From positions 186,001 through 250,000 of the forward strand of contig NZ_NFHL01000004.1 of NCBI RefSeq assembly GCF_002161355.1: a DNA stretch of 64,000 nt. Reading direction: 5' to 3'. This stretch comes from Lachnoclostridium sp. An76. Its GTDB lineage: Bacteria; Bacillota; Clostridia; Lachnospirales; Lachnospiraceae. Shown here in pieces: positions 27,659 through 36,602 of this stretch (position 1 is the first letter of the stretch; every line of letters begins with the position of its first letter). A program made the position numbers and the translations under genes. The notes below the pieces were generated by a model. That model had not been told where the DNA came from. It saw only the letters and a program-made list of their open reading frames with translations, and searched no databases.

Positions 27659-28369
27659 ATGGGAAATTTTAGTCAGAAGATAGATAAGTTTATAGAGATA
27701 TTTATAGATCAGAACGGCTATACCAGGGTTGTGGAAGGTCTGCAGAATACGCTTCTCATCGCGGTGTGCGGCCTGATCATCGGTATCCTGATCGGTACGG
27801 TGATCGCGACGGTGCGCGTTCTGCCGAAGTATAAGGTGCTCCCGAGAGTGCTCAACGGGATCTGCAGCTTTTATGTGGCGCTGTTCCGTGGTACGCCCAT
27901 GGTGGTACAGCTCCTTGTATTTTATTATGTCCTCCTGCCGATCATCGGCTGGAATATCACCGGCGTACAGGTGTCGATGCTTGTGTTTGGATTAAACAGC
28001 GGCGCGTACATATCAGAGATCATGAGGAGCGGTATCCAGTCCGTGGATCCGGGACAGATGGAAGCCGGACGGGCAGTGGGACTGAGCTTTGGCGCGAGCA
28101 TGTCAAAGATCGTGATCCCGCAGGCAGTGAAAAACATCCTTCCCACACTGGGAAATGAGTTCATCGCCCTGATCAAAGAGACGTCAGTCGTAAGCTTTGT
28201 CGGCGCGGCGGACCTTTATGTGGCATTTAACTATATCGGAACGAACAACTACGAGTTCATGGTTCCGTATCTGGTGATGGCGCTGATCTATATTGTCATC
28301 GTACTTGTGATCACACTGCTGGTCAAATTACTGGAAAGGAGCCTGAAGAAGAGTGATAGACGTAATTAA
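27659..28369 (+). CDS. Amino-acid ABC importer permease
   Basis: A 236-residue His/Glu/Gln-type permease with about five membrane segments and the coupling-helix [37 protein letters not shown] near the start is typical. AAGAAGGGAAGGCA precedes the ATG. The 3' end overlaps the ATPase gene by 17 bases. The 160-base gap after the binding protein has no obvious terminator. Confidence 0.93.
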   Translation: MGNFSQKIDKFIEIFIDQNGYTRVVEGLQNTLLIAVCGLIIGILIGTVIATVRVLPKYKVLPRVLNGICSFYVALFRGTPMVVQLLVFYYVLLPIIGWNITGVQVSMLVFGLNSGAYISEIMRSGIQSVDPGQMEAGRAVGLSFGASMSKIVIPQAVKNILPTLGNEFIALIKETSVVSFVGAADLYVAFNYIGTNNYEFMVPYLVMALIYIVIVLVITLLVKLLERSLKKSDRRN

Positions 28370-29177
28370 TCTTAGGAAAAGTTTCGGGGATCTTGAGATC
28401 TTAAAGGGCATCAATATCACCATCAACAAAGGGGACATCGTCGCTGTGCTCGGACCTTCCGGTTCCGGTAAGAGTACATTCCTGCGGTGCCTGAACTGTA
28501 TGGAGGACCCCACAGAGGGCAGCATTATCTTCAAAGGGGTCGATATCGCGGACATGAAGGTGGACATCAACCTGCACCGCAGGCATATGGGGATGGTATT
28601 CCAGCATTTTAATCTGTTTAATAACAAGACCGTGCTTCAGAATGTGATGATGGCGCCGGCATATTTAAGATGCCAGGACCTGAAAAAAGCGAAGCGCAAA
28701 AACAGGATGACACGCCTGAAAAATACCTTCCGCGGAAAGAAGGAAGAGCTGATCCCGATCACAGAGACAAAGGAGCAGATCAAAGCGGAGGCAAAGCAGC
28801 AGGCGCTGGATCTCCTGAAGAGGATCGGGCTGGATGATAAGGCGGACGCTTATCCGTCCACCCTGTCAGGCGGGCAGAAGCAGAGAGTGGCGATCATCCG
28901 CTCCCTGGCGATGAACCCGGATGTGATCCTCTTTGACGAGCCGACTTCAGCGCTGGACCCGGAGATGGTCGGAGAAGTGCTTGACCTGATGAAGAAGCTG
29001 GCGGCTGAGGGTATGACCATGGTCGTGGTGACACACGAGATGGGATTTGCCAGAGAGGTGGCGTCGAGGGTGATCTTTATGGATGACGGGCAGATCCGCG
29101 AGGAAGCTCCGCCGGATGAGTTTTTCGGGAACCCGAAGGACGAGAGGCTGAAGGAATTCCTCTCTAAAATACTGTAG
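28353..29177 (+). CDS. Amino-acid ABC importer ATPase
   Basis: A 274-residue ATPase: Walker [10 protein letters not shown], signature [10 protein letters not shown], Walker [13 protein letters not shown] and the H-loop VVTHEMGFA. It is longer than the usual 240 residues because of a basic insertion at about residues 109-150 ([14 protein letters not shown] to [11 protein letters not shown]) in the helical subdomain between the Q-loop and the signature. The start is the GTG at 28353 inside the permease gene, after GGAGCCTGAAGA. Confidence 0.92.
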   Translation: MIDVINLRKSFGDLEILKGINITINKGDIVAVLGPSGSGKSTFLRCLNCMEDPTEGSIIFKGVDIADMKVDINLHRRHMGMVFQHFNLFNNKTVLQNVMMAPAYLRCQDLKKAKRKNRMTRLKNTFRGKKEELIPITETKEQIKAEAKQQALDLLKRIGLDDKADAYPSTLSGGQKQRVAIIRSLAMNPDVILFDEPTSALDPEMVGEVLDLMKKLAAEGMTMVVVTHEMGFAREVASRVIFMDDGQIREEAPPDEFFGNPKDERLKEFLSKIL

Positions 29178-29206
29178 GACTGCATAAGTATAAGGCTGAG
29201 TATAGA

Positions 29207-30967
29207 ATGAAATATGAGAGAATAAGCAGGGCGCTCTTTTTGGAGCGCCCGAACCGTTTTATCGCATATGCGGAATTAAATGGGAAAAAAGAGACGATAC
29301 ATGTGAAGAATACCGGGCGCTGCGCGGAGCTCCTGCGCCCGGGCGCGGTGATCTATGTGCAGGAGAGTGACAATCCGGAGAGGAAGACGAAGTGGGACCT
29401 GATCGCTGTGGAGAAGGAGACGGGCAGGGGAAAGCGTCTGATCAATATGGATTCCCAGATCCCGAACCGCGTCGTACAGGAATGGATCGAGGCCGGGAAT
29501 CTGTTCCCGGACGTGTCCCTTGTACGGCCGGAGACTACGTACGGGAATTCCCGGTTTGACCTGTACGTTGAGGCCGGGGACAGAAAGATCTTTATCGAAG
29601 TGAAAGGCGTGACGCTGGAAGAGGACGGGGTGTGCCGGTTCCCTGACGCTCCCAGCGACCGTGCGGTAAAGCATCTGGAGGAGCTGATCCGGGCGAAAAA
29701 GGAAGGGTATGAGACATATGTTTTCTTTGTGATCCAGATGAAGGGCGTCTCGTATTTCACGCCCAATACGGATACCCATCCCGCGTTCGCGGAAGCGCTG
29801 AGGCGGGCAAAGGAGGCGGGGGTCGAGATCCTCGCTTATGACTGTAATGTAACTCCGGACAGCATCGTGGTCTCGGAACCCGTAGATGCAGTGCTGTACA
29901 GCCCGCAGATGAAGGAGACAGTACAGCCTCTTGTGGAGTGGTTCCGTGAGAATCAGAGAGACCTGCCGTGGAGAAAGAGAATGGATGCGTACCGGGTGTG
30001 GATCTCGGAGATCATGCTCCAGCAGACCCGTGTGGAGGCGGTGAAGCCTTATTATGAGCGGTTTCTAAAGGAACTGCCTGATGTGAAGGCGCTGGCGGAA
30101 GTGCCGGAAGACCGTCTGCTGAAGTTGTGGGAAGGACTGGGATACTATAACCGCGCCCGCAATCTGAAGGAAGCGGCCTGCCAGATCATGGAGAAATACG
30201 GCGGGCGGTTCCCGGAGACGTACGAAGAGATCCGGGGGCTCAAAGGGATCGGGAATTATACGGCCGGGGCTGTCAGCTCTTTTGTGTACGGCGTCAGGAA
30301 GCCGGCAGTGGACGGAAATGTGCTCCGGGTGGTGACAAGGATCACAGCCGACTGGAGCGACATCACGAAGGCAGGGACCAGGACAAAGGTCGAACGTGAG
30401 GTGGAAGAAGTGATCCCGGCGGAGGCGGCGGGAGATTTCAACCAGAGCCTGATCGAGCTGGGCGCCATTGTGTGCGTCCCCAACGGGGAGCCGAAGTGCG
30501 GGATCTGCCCTGTAAGCGGGATCTGCCTGGCACATGCGCAGGGCAGGGAGACAGAGTTCCCGGTAAAGGCGAAAAAGAAGGCGCGCAGGATCGAAAAGCG
30601 CACGATCCTGGTATTCCGTGACAATGAAAAGACCGCGGTGCGGAAACGTCCGGATACCGGGCTGCTGGCCGGGCTGTATGAATTTCCGGGGACGGAAGGG
30701 CACCTGAAGCAGCCAGAGGTTGTCAGATACGCGAAATCGCTGGGGCTTATGCCTATACGGGTAAAAAAGCTCGGCAGCGCAAAGCATATATTCAGCCATG
30801 TGGAATGGCATATGGTGGGATATGAAGTGATCGTGGATGAGCTGGAGAAAAATGTGAGAGACCAGGGTGCTGCTCCGGGAGAAATCCTTTTCGCAGAGCT
30901 GAGGGAGCTGAAGGAACACTACCCAATGCCGTCCGCGTTTGAGGCGTATATGCCGGATGTATTGTAG
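29207..30967 (+). CDS. mutY: Fused SfsA nuclease and MutY adenine glycosylase
   Basis: A 586-residue fusion. Residues 1-235 are SfsA-like (FLERPNRFIAYAELNGK; TGRCAELLRPGA; GNSRFDLYVE and IFIEVKGVTLE with PD-(D/E)XK-type acidic residues), a family with reported DNA/RNA-binding and nuclease activity. Residues 236-586 are MutY: EIMLQQTRVEAV with the catalytic Glu, helix-hairpin-helix GLKGIGNYTAGAV, VDGNVLRV Asp, an Fe-S cluster with spacing C-X7-C-X2-C-X5-C by my count, and a C-terminal NUDIX-like 8-oxoG recognition domain. It removes A opposite 8-oxoG. No stop or frameshift separates the halves. Confidence 0.9.
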   Translation: MKYERISRALFLERPNRFIAYAELNGKKETIHVKNTGRCAELLRPGAVIYVQESDNPERKTKWDLIAVEKETGRGKRLINMDSQIPNRVVQEWIEAGNLFPDVSLVRPETTYGNSRFDLYVEAGDRKIFIEVKGVTLEEDGVCRFPDAPSDRAVKHLEELIRAKKEGYETYVFFVIQMKGVSYFTPNTDTHPAFAEALRRAKEAGVEILAYDCNVTPDSIVVSEPVDAVLYSPQMKETVQPLVEWFRENQRDLPWRKRMDAYRVWISEIMLQQTRVEAVKPYYERFLKELPDVKALAEVPEDRLLKLWEGLGYYNRARNLKEAACQIMEKYGGRFPETYEEIRGLKGIGNYTAGAVSSFVYGVRKPAVDGNVLRVVTRITADWSDITKAGTRTKVEREVEEVIPAEAAGDFNQSLIELGAIVCVPNGEPKCGICPVSGICLAHAQGRETEFPVKAKKKARRIEKRTILVFRDNEKTAVRKRPDTGLLAGLYEFPGTEGHLKQPEVVRYAKSLGLMPIRVKKLGSAKHIFSHVEWHMVGYEVIVDELEKNVRDQGAAPGEILFAELRELKEHYPMPSAFEAYMPDVL

Positions 30968-31034
30968 TGCAGGGGGATAAATGCGGGGTGATACCGGGGA
31001 GATGCAGGATAGAAGCAGAGTCCGCTCTGTTTTC

Positions 31035-31063
31035 TTGAAAGATGAGGGAAGGCGTGGTATAAT
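31035..31063 (+). promoter_or_regulatory. Promoter at the head of the 129-bp array
   Basis: TTGAAA, 17 bases, TATAAT. The following repeat copies keep the TATAAT but not a good -35, so this is the best promoter of the set. Confidence 0.65.
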
Positions 31064-31510
31064 GATTGCACATTGTGCAATCCGAAGCGGATGCTCCGCT
31101 TCGCCCTGCTCCGCAGGGATTATACCGGGAGCCACGGCTTGGAAAGTAAATGCCGCTGCGCGGCGCTTCCTTTCCTGCGCACGTGGTATAATGATCACAC
31201 ATTGTGCAATCCGAAGCGGATGCTCCGCTTCGCCCTGCTCCGCAGGGATTATACCGGGAGCCACGGCTTGGAAAGTAAATGCCGCTGCGCGGCGCTTCCT
31301 TTCCTGCGCACGTGGTATAATGATCACACGTTGTGCAATCCGAAGCGGATGCTCCGCTTCGCCCTGCTCCGCAGGGATTATACCGGGAGCCACGGCTTGG
31401 AAAGTAAATGCCGCTGCGCGGCGCTTCCTTTCCTGCGCACGTGGTATAATGATCACACGTTGTGCAATCCGAAGCGGATGCTCCGCTTCGCCCCGCGCTG
31501 CGGGAATTAT
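31058..31510. repeat. Three and a half tandem 129-bp repeats before tetR
   Basis: Units start at 31058, 31187, 31316 and 31445, spacing exactly 129 bases, and are nearly identical; the fourth is cut at about 31510. Each contains TATAAT, the palindrome, then hairpins CGAAGCGGA/TCCGCTTCG, CCTGC/GCAGG and GCCGC/GCGGC. Because 129 is a multiple of three, false open frames run through the array in several phases. Likely grown by unequal recombination or polymerase slippage, so copy number may vary between strains. Confidence 0.88.
31064..31082 (+). promoter_or_regulatory. Putative TetR operator
   Basis: GATTGCACATTGTGCAATC is a perfect palindrome (9-base arms, one central base) placed right behind the -10. 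The same site with one to three changes in the left arm recurs in each of the next copies (starting about 31193, 31322, 31451). Operator function for the downstream TetR protein is inferred. Confidence 0.6.
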
Positions 31511-31532
31511 ACCCAGGAGAGTAACTGAGATC

Positions 31533-32156
31533 ATGAACGAGAAAGTACAGATATCCAGACAGCAGCAGAAATCAAGGGAGACAAAGGAGAAGATCTTCCA
31601 GGCGGCGAAGAGGATCCTCCAGAAGAGTGGATATGAGGCGCTGTCTATCAAAAATATATGTGAGGAAGCCGGCGTGTCTAACGGCAGCTTTTACCACCAC
31701 TTTAAGACAAAGGATGACCTGCTGTCTTATTATATCGAGGACCAGCCGAAGATCGAGCCTGACCTGCTGGAGGTCCCGGAGGACGTCAGCGGGGTGAAGG
31801 AAGGGATCATCCAGGTTTATCTGAATTATGTAAAATACTGCCGGGAGCTCGGCGTAGAGTTTATGGCGGAATATTATGACACGAAAAACCAGGCGCTCAA
31901 CGCTGCGATCCGCGCAGAGAGGCCGTATCCGATCGTGACGGTCCAGGCCTATGTGGAAAAGGCGGTCGAAGCCGGTGTGGTAAGCCTGAACGAGGAGATC
32001 GAAGAATTTACTACAGATATCCGTATGATCGTGATCGGCAATGTTTTTGAGTGGTGTGTGAAGCACGGGAAAGCGGATTTTGAGGGAAATATGAGCCGTT
32101 CTCTCGGGAAATATCTTGACGCAGTGCTCTGCCCGGCTGGTACGGATAAAGTCTGA
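31533..32156 (+). CDS. TetR-family transcriptional regulator
   Basis: A 207-residue regulator. The N-terminal TetR HTH (KEKIFQAAKRILQKSGYEALSIKNICEEAGVSNG, then SFYHHFKTKDDLL) spans about residues 18-65; the ligand domain is not assigned. The ATG at 31533 is chosen because the family N-terminus begins there; the frame is open far upstream only because it runs through the 129-bp repeats. It may repress itself through the repeated palindromes and may affect the lipid-kinase gene behind it. Confidence 0.85.
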   Translation: MNEKVQISRQQQKSRETKEKIFQAAKRILQKSGYEALSIKNICEEAGVSNGSFYHHFKTKDDLLSYYIEDQPKIEPDLLEVPEDVSGVKEGIIQVYLNYVKYCRELGVEFMAEYYDTKNQALNAAIRAERPYPIVTVQAYVEKAVEAGVVSLNEEIEEFTTDIRMIVIGNVFEWCVKHGKADFEGNMSRSLGKYLDAVLCPAGTDKV

Positions 32157-32232
32157 AGGCGCCGCCCGAGGCAGGAGATGGAAAAGAATGAGATGAAAAA
32201 GCACGGGGATGAAAAGTACAGGGGATAAAACC

Positions 32233-33159
32233 ATGGAAATGGAATATGATTTTATTATAAATCCGGAATCCCGCTCCGGGCTGGGAGAGATGACCTGGAA
32301 GATGATCGAGCCGGAGCTGAAAAAGCAGCGCGTCAGATACAGGGTCCATATGACGGCGAAGCGGAAGGATGCAGGGAAGATCGCTGAGGAGCTGACATCG
32401 GACGGAAGGGAGCATACGCTTGTCGTGCTCGGCGGGGACGGGACGCTCAATGAGGTGGTCAACGGGATCCGGGATCCGGAGAAGATCACTCTGGGATATA
32501 TCCCGATCGGATCGAGCAATGATTTCGCGAGGGGGCTGAGGCTTCCGAAAGACCCGATGGATGCCCTTGAGGCGGTGCTGCATCCGGGGAAGGTGATCCG
32601 GATGGACGTAGGCGTTATCTCAGACGGGACGCGCAGCAGGCGGTTCCTCGTGAGTGCGGGGATCGGGTTTGACGCGGCGGTGTGCCATGAGGTCTGCGTG
32701 TCCAGGTGGAAAGTGATCTTAAACAGGCTGGGCCTGGGGAAGCTGAGTTACGCTGTGGTCGCCCTTGACCGTCTGGCAAAGGACCGCCCGGCGCATCTGG
32801 CCCTTACGATGGAAGACGGCAGCAGGCGGGAGTTCCCGGGGACATGTTTCGCGGCGTTTATGAATCTTCCCTATGAGGGCGGCGGATTTAAATTCTGCCC
32901 GGGCGCATCCCCGGAAGACGGGCTTTTGGATGTGATCGTGGCGCATGGACTCTCGGTGCCGAAGATATTGTGCCTCCTGCCGCTGGCGTTCGGCGGAAAA
33001 CATACAGGATCCAAAGGTATCACGATCCTTAAGTGCAGGAGCGTGCGCGTGGAGGCGGATACACCCCTTCCGCTTCACACGGACGGTGAGCCGGGATTCC
33101 CCCGGAGAACGGCAGAGGCCGGGATCCTGGATTCCGGGATTTGGGTGATCACCGGGTAA
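32233..33159 (+). CDS. Diacylglycerol-kinase-family lipid kinase (YegS/DgkB type)
   Basis: A 308-residue protein with YDFIINPESRSG, the nucleotide loop VVLGGDGTLNEVVNG and the substrate-side IPIGSSNDFARGL. These are the hallmarks of the DAGK catalytic family (diacylglycerol or related lipid phosphorylation, membrane lipid turnover). The ATG at 32233 follows CAGGGGATAAAACC; an in-frame ATG at 32209 is possible. It lies 76 bases behind the TetR gene and could be co-transcribed. Confidence 0.85.
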   Translation: MEMEYDFIINPESRSGLGEMTWKMIEPELKKQRVRYRVHMTAKRKDAGKIAEELTSDGREHTLVVLGGDGTLNEVVNGIRDPEKITLGYIPIGSSNDFARGLRLPKDPMDALEAVLHPGKVIRMDVGVISDGTRSRRFLVSAGIGFDAAVCHEVCVSRWKVILNRLGLGKLSYAVVALDRLAKDRPAHLALTMEDGSRREFPGTCFAAFMNLPYEGGGFKFCPGASPEDGLLDVIVAHGLSVPKILCLLPLAFGGKHTGSKGITILKCRSVRVEADTPLPLHTDGEPGFPRRTAEAGILDSGIWVITG

Positions 33160-33266
33160 AGGCGGCTCCGGGAACAGGGGCAGGATGCCCCGGGAAACGG
33201 AAGAATGAAACGAAATGCGAGACAAAAGATGAAACGAAAGATTTGCTAAAGGTTTTGTGAACGAGG

Positions 33267-33295
33267 TTGTTGTAAGTTTTAAATCGTGCTATAAT
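33267..33295 (+). promoter_or_regulatory. Promoter of the PAP2 gene
   Basis: TTGTTG, 17 bases, TATAAT, about 125 bases before the start codon. Confidence 0.6.
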
Positions 33296-33419
33296 CGGAT
33301 GCGATAAGAGGGGCGCCCGCATGTCAGATGTATCCGAAATGACAGGGCGGGAGAAAACGGGGAGAAAGTAAAAAGACGGAAGCAGCAGGCTGAGTACAAT
33401 ATTAAAAGGGGCATATCAT

Positions 33420-34106
33420 ATGGAACGAAAAGGCAGGTTCGCCGAGCGGATCAGAAAATATAAACATGCCTGGGTGTTCTTGTACATCCTTGTATATATG
33501 CCGTGGTTTCTCTTCCTGGAGAGGCATGTCACCACGCATTATCATGTGATCCAGACTAAGCTGGACGAGTGGATCCCGTTCAACGAATTTTTTATCATAC
33601 CATATCTGATGTGGTTTGCGTTTATCGCGGCGGCATTTTTATATTTCTTTTTTAAAGATGTCCCGGGCTTTTATAAACTGGCGAAATTTATGTTTACGGG
33701 GATGACAGTATTCCTGATCGTGTCCACGGTCTTTCCGAACGGGCAGGATCTGCGGCCCGCTGTATTTGCCCGCGACAATATATTCGTAGATATGGTCCGG
33801 GTGTTATACAGGGCGGATACATGCACGAATGTTTTTCCGAGCCTGCATGTGTTTAACTCGCTGGGCGTGTGCATTGCGGTCCAGGAGAGCGCGGAGCTCA
33901 GGAAACATCCGTGTGTATGCGGGGGGACCTATATACTCGCGGGACTGATCATCCTTGCGACGATGTTTTTAAAACAGCATTCCATACTGGATGTGATCGG
34001 AGCCGGCGTGATGGCGTGCGTGCTCTATCAGTTCGTCTATGCGGCGGAGAAGAAAAAGGAGCCTCATTATGCGAAGCAGAAGAGACCGCTCCTGCAGAAT
34101 AAATAG
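33420..34106 (+). CDS. PAP2-family membrane phosphatase or phosphotransferase
   Basis: A 228-residue protein with about five or six membrane segments. The second PAP2 motif is visible as NVFPSLHVFNS (catalytic His about 143) and the third as FLKQHSILDVIGAG; the first is weak. Proteins of this shape act on lipid phosphates or as inositol phosphotransferase-like enzymes. The start is the ATG at 33420 after AAAAGGGGCATATCAT. Next to a lipid kinase, a lipid role is plausible. Confidence 0.75.
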   Translation: MERKGRFAERIRKYKHAWVFLYILVYMPWFLFLERHVTTHYHVIQTKLDEWIPFNEFFIIPYLMWFAFIAAAFLYFFFKDVPGFYKLAKFMFTGMTVFLIVSTVFPNGQDLRPAVFARDNIFVDMVRVLYRADTCTNVFPSLHVFNSLGVCIAVQESAELRKHPCVCGGTYILAGLIILATMFLKQHSILDVIGAGVMACVLYQFVYAAEKKKEPHYAKQKRPLLQNK

Positions 34107-34166
34107 GGATCGGATCTGAATCAACAGGAAATAAACAGGGACTAAGTTATCAGGAGGAACAGAGAG

Positions 34167-35255
34167 ATGAAGAAGATCATGCTTACCGGAGACCGTCCTA
34201 CGGGAAGGCTCCATGTCGGGCATTATGTGGGCTCTTTGAGGAGAAGGGTAGAGCTCCAGGATACAGGAGATTTTGACGATATTTTTATTATGATCGCGGA
34301 TGCGCAGGCATTGACGGATAATGCGGATAACCCGGAGAAGGTGCGGCAGAATATTATCGAGGTGGCGCTTGACTATATGGCGTGCGGGCTGGACCCGGAG
34401 AAATCCACTCTGTTTATCCAGTCTCAGGTGCCGGAGCTTTGCGAGCTGTCATTTTATTATATGAATCTTGTGACAGTGTCCAGGCTGCAGCGCAATCCTA
34501 CAGTGAAAGCAGAGATCCAGATGAGGAATTTCGAGGCGAGCATCCCGGTCGGATTCTTTACTTATCCGATCAGCCAGGCTGCGGATATCACTGCATTTAA
34601 GGCAACGGTCGTGCCGGTAGGGGAAGACCAGATGCCGATGCTGGAGCAGACGAAAGAGATCGTGCACAAGTTTAATTCTGTGTATGGGGAGACGCTTGTG
34701 GAGCCGAAGATCCTGCTCCCGGATAACGAGGCGTGCATGCGCCTGCCGGGTATCGACGGGAAGGCGAAGATGAGCAAATCCCTGGGCAACTGTATTTATC
34801 TTTCCGAGGAGCCGGAGGACATTAAGAAGAAAGTGTTCAGCATGTTCACGGATCCGAACCATATCCGTATCGAGGATCCGGGAAGCCTGGAGGGAAATAC
34901 AGTGTTTACCTATCTGGATGCATTCTGCAGGCCGGAATACTTCCCGGAGTTCCTGCCGGAGTATAAAGACCTGGATGAGCTGAAGGCGCATTACCAGAGA
35001 GGCGGACTGGGAGACATGAAGGTGAAGCGCTTCCTGAACAATGTGCTGCAGGCGGAGCTGGAACCTATAAGGACAAGGAGAAAAGAGCTCCAGAAGGATA
35101 TACCGGCGGTGTATGAGATCCTCAGAAAAGGCAGTGAGAAAGCGGAAAAGGTGGCTGCGCAGACACTGAAGGAAGTGAAGGCGGCTATGAAGATCGATTA
35201 CTTTGCGGATGAGGAGCTTATCAGGGCGCAGGCGGAGAAGTTTGCGGCGGAATAG
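34167..35255 (+). CDS. trpS: Tryptophanyl-tRNA synthetase
   Basis: A 362-residue class I synthetase. [17 protein letters not shown] contains the HIGH-type motif and [10 protein letters not shown] the KMSKS motif. It charges tRNA-Trp. CAGGAGGAACAGAGAG precedes the ATG. Only 60 bases separate it from the PAP2 gene, too short for a T-box leader. The terminator at 35308 closes the unit. Confidence 0.95.
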   Translation: MKKIMLTGDRPTGRLHVGHYVGSLRRRVELQDTGDFDDIFIMIADAQALTDNADNPEKVRQNIIEVALDYMACGLDPEKSTLFIQSQVPELCELSFYYMNLVTVSRLQRNPTVKAEIQMRNFEASIPVGFFTYPISQAADITAFKATVVPVGEDQMPMLEQTKEIVHKFNSVYGETLVEPKILLPDNEACMRLPGIDGKAKMSKSLGNCIYLSEEPEDIKKKVFSMFTDPNHIRIEDPGSLEGNTVFTYLDAFCRPEYFPEFLPEYKDLDELKAHYQRGGLGDMKVKRFLNNVLQAELEPIRTRRKELQKDIPAVYEILRKGSEKAEKVAAQTLKEVKAAMKIDYFADEELIRAQAEKFAAE

Positions 35256-35307
35256 AAAAGACAGGGATATACTTTTACTCTGTTAGAGAAATATCAGGAT
35301 AGATTCA

Positions 35308-35381
35308 GGCGGTCATAAAGAGCAGGAGACTGGCAGTGGAAGTGCAGCCGGTCTTCAGATCTTTATGACCGCCATTGTTTT
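35308..35381 (+). terminator. Terminator after trpS
   Basis: GGCGGTCATAAAGA and TCTTTATGACCGCC form a 14-pair outer stem with a smaller inner hairpin, followed by ATTGTTTT. Confidence 0.75.
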
Positions 35382-35455
35382 CGATATGGTGTTTTAGATA
35401 TAAAAAATCGTCATTTCCAAAAGTCGGATAAATTCTGATAAAGAAAAGAAGAGTA

Positions 35456-35490
35456 AAAAAATAGCATCTTCATATCGAAGATGCTATTCC
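35456..35490 (-). terminator. Terminator after tRNA-Arg
   Basis: On the minus strand AATAGCATCTTC pairs with GAAGATGCTATT, then TTTTTT. It lies directly behind the tRNA. Confidence 0.9.
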
Positions 35491-35493
35491 GAC

Positions 35494-35566
35494 GTGCGAT
35501 AGAAGATTCGAACTCCCGACCTTCTGGTCCGTAGCCAGACGCTCTATCCAGCTGAGCTAATCGCAC
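35494..35566 (-). tRNA. tRNA-Arg (anticodon ACG)
   Basis: A 73-base cloverleaf on the minus strand. Acceptor GTGCGAT pairs with ATCGCAC; the D arm is GCTC/GAGC; the anticodon stem TCTGG/CCAGA encloses CTACGGA with anticodon ACG; the T-loop is TTCGAAT. The CCA end is not encoded. A34 is expected to be converted to inosine to read CGU, CGC and CGA. It has its own promoter and terminator. Confidence 0.95.
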
Positions 35567-35597
35567 ATAAAGTGCTGTCTCGTTCACAGCAAAAATA

Positions 35598-35626
35598 ATT
35601 ATATATGACAAAGAGAAGAGTGTCAA
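35598..35626 (-). promoter_or_regulatory. Promoter of tRNA-Arg
   Basis: On the minus strand a consensus TTGACA, 17 bases, TATAAT, about 30 bases before the tRNA. Confidence 0.85.
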
Positions 35627-35661
35627 GAGATTTTTTTGAAGTTGAAATATTCAGACAACTC

Positions 35662-35711
35662 CGGGAAAAGGGGTCAGACCCCTCTTCAGAGGGGTCTGAC
35701 CCCTTTTCCCG
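35662..35711. repeat. Perfect 50-bp inverted repeat with GGGGTCTGACCCC core
   Basis: Two arms of 23 bases around a TCTTC-type loop, each containing AAAAGGGGTCAGACCCC, itself palindromic. It lies between the RluA gene end and the tRNA promoter. A strong bidirectional hairpin, possibly an extragenic palindrome of a dispersed family or an unusual terminator for the RluA gene (CCCCTTTTCCC on either side). Confidence 0.85.
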
Positions 35712-35717
35712 AAATAA

Positions 35718-36602
35718 TCAGAATATTCTCAACATATCCTCCGGAAGATCTGCTGTGAACTTCAGATCTTCCCCTGTGATGGGATGGCGGAATGACAGAC
35801 TGTGTGAATGCAGTGCCTGTCTCTGGATGTATTCCATATCTGGGTTGTACAGGTAGTCTCCGACAAGGGGAAAGCCCAGATATTTCATATGGACACGGAT
35901 CTGATGAGTGCGGCCTGTCTCCAGGACAAGGGAGACGAGGCTGTGTCCGTTCTTTTCTTTTACGACCCGGTAATGGGTCACTGCCCGCTCGCCGTGCTCA
36001 AAGTCGATCCGGCGCTCGATCAGCGGTGTGCCTGCCCTGCCGATGGGAGCGTCTATCGTGCCGGAAGGCGGGGTGACGTGCCCGCGGACGATGGCAAGAT
36101 ATTCCCGCCGGATCTCGTGGCGCGTGGTCATGGCGGAAAGGATGCCGGAACTGACCATGTGTTTTGCGACCACGGTCAGCCCGGATGTATCCCGGTCAAG
36201 ACGGTTCGTGCATCGAAAGATAAAAGGTTTCCCCTGCTGCTGATAATAGTACATCAGCGCATTGGCAAGGGAATTTCTGTAATTATGGAGCGAGGGATGC
36301 ACCGGCATTCCTGCAGGCTTGTTGACGACAATGATGTCTTCGTCCTCGTATACAATGCAGAGAGGCAGATCTACTGGCGGGATATTCGGTGAGCTTTCAG
36401 TTTCGCGGATATGGACAGTGAGAGTGTCCCCGGCGCTGAGAGGAGTGCGCATATAGGACCATACGCCGTTTATGAGGATGCTTTCCGGCATCTTTTTCAG
36501 CTGTGTGAGATTCTGGCATGAGTAGCCGCGGCGGCGCAGGAACTGTTCTGTGCGCAGCCCATCCGCATGGGCGTCTATATGGTATGTAATGGTCCGTTCC
36601 AT
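35718..36602 (-). CDS. RluA/RluD-family pseudouridine synthase
   Basis: A 294-residue protein. An N-terminal S4-like domain (residues about 12-60, RTEQFLRRRGYSCQNLTQLKK) precedes the catalytic domain with INKPAG-like VVNKPAGMPVHPS, the catalytic Asp in NRLDRDTSGLTVVAKH, and RTHQIRVHMKYLGFPLVGD. It isomerises uridines in rRNA or tRNA; the exact target is not readable from sequence. The start (minus ATG at 36602) follows AAAGGAGAGGAA. Confidence 0.93.
   Translation of the reverse strand: MERTITYHIDAHADGLRTEQFLRRRGYSCQNLTQLKKMPESILINGVWSYMRTPLSAGDTLTVHIRETESSPNIPPVDLPLCIVYEDEDIIVVNKPAGMPVHPSLHNYRNSLANALMYYYQQQGKPFIFRCTNRLDRDTSGLTVVAKHMVSSGILSAMTTRHEIRREYLAIVRGHVTPPSGTIDAPIGRAGTPLIERRIDFEHGERAVTHYRVVKEKNGHSLVSLVLETGRTHQIRVHMKYLGFPLVGDYLYNPDMEYIQRQALHSHSLSFRHPITGEDLKFTADLPEDMLRIF

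Noticed and set aside
30981-32156. A 391-codon frame running from upstream into the TetR gene, plus other frames over the same stretch
   Set aside because: The first 180 codons are the 129-bp repeats read as 43-residue repeats. The family N-terminus of TetR begins at 31533, and the repeats contain promoter and hairpin sequence.
34107-34166. T-box leader before trpS
   Set aside because: The gap is only 60 bases with no antiterminator bulge sequence.
35718-36392. Plus-strand frames opposite the RluA-family gene
   Set aside because: They are shadows of the pseudouridine synthase, which has all catalytic motifs on the minus strand.
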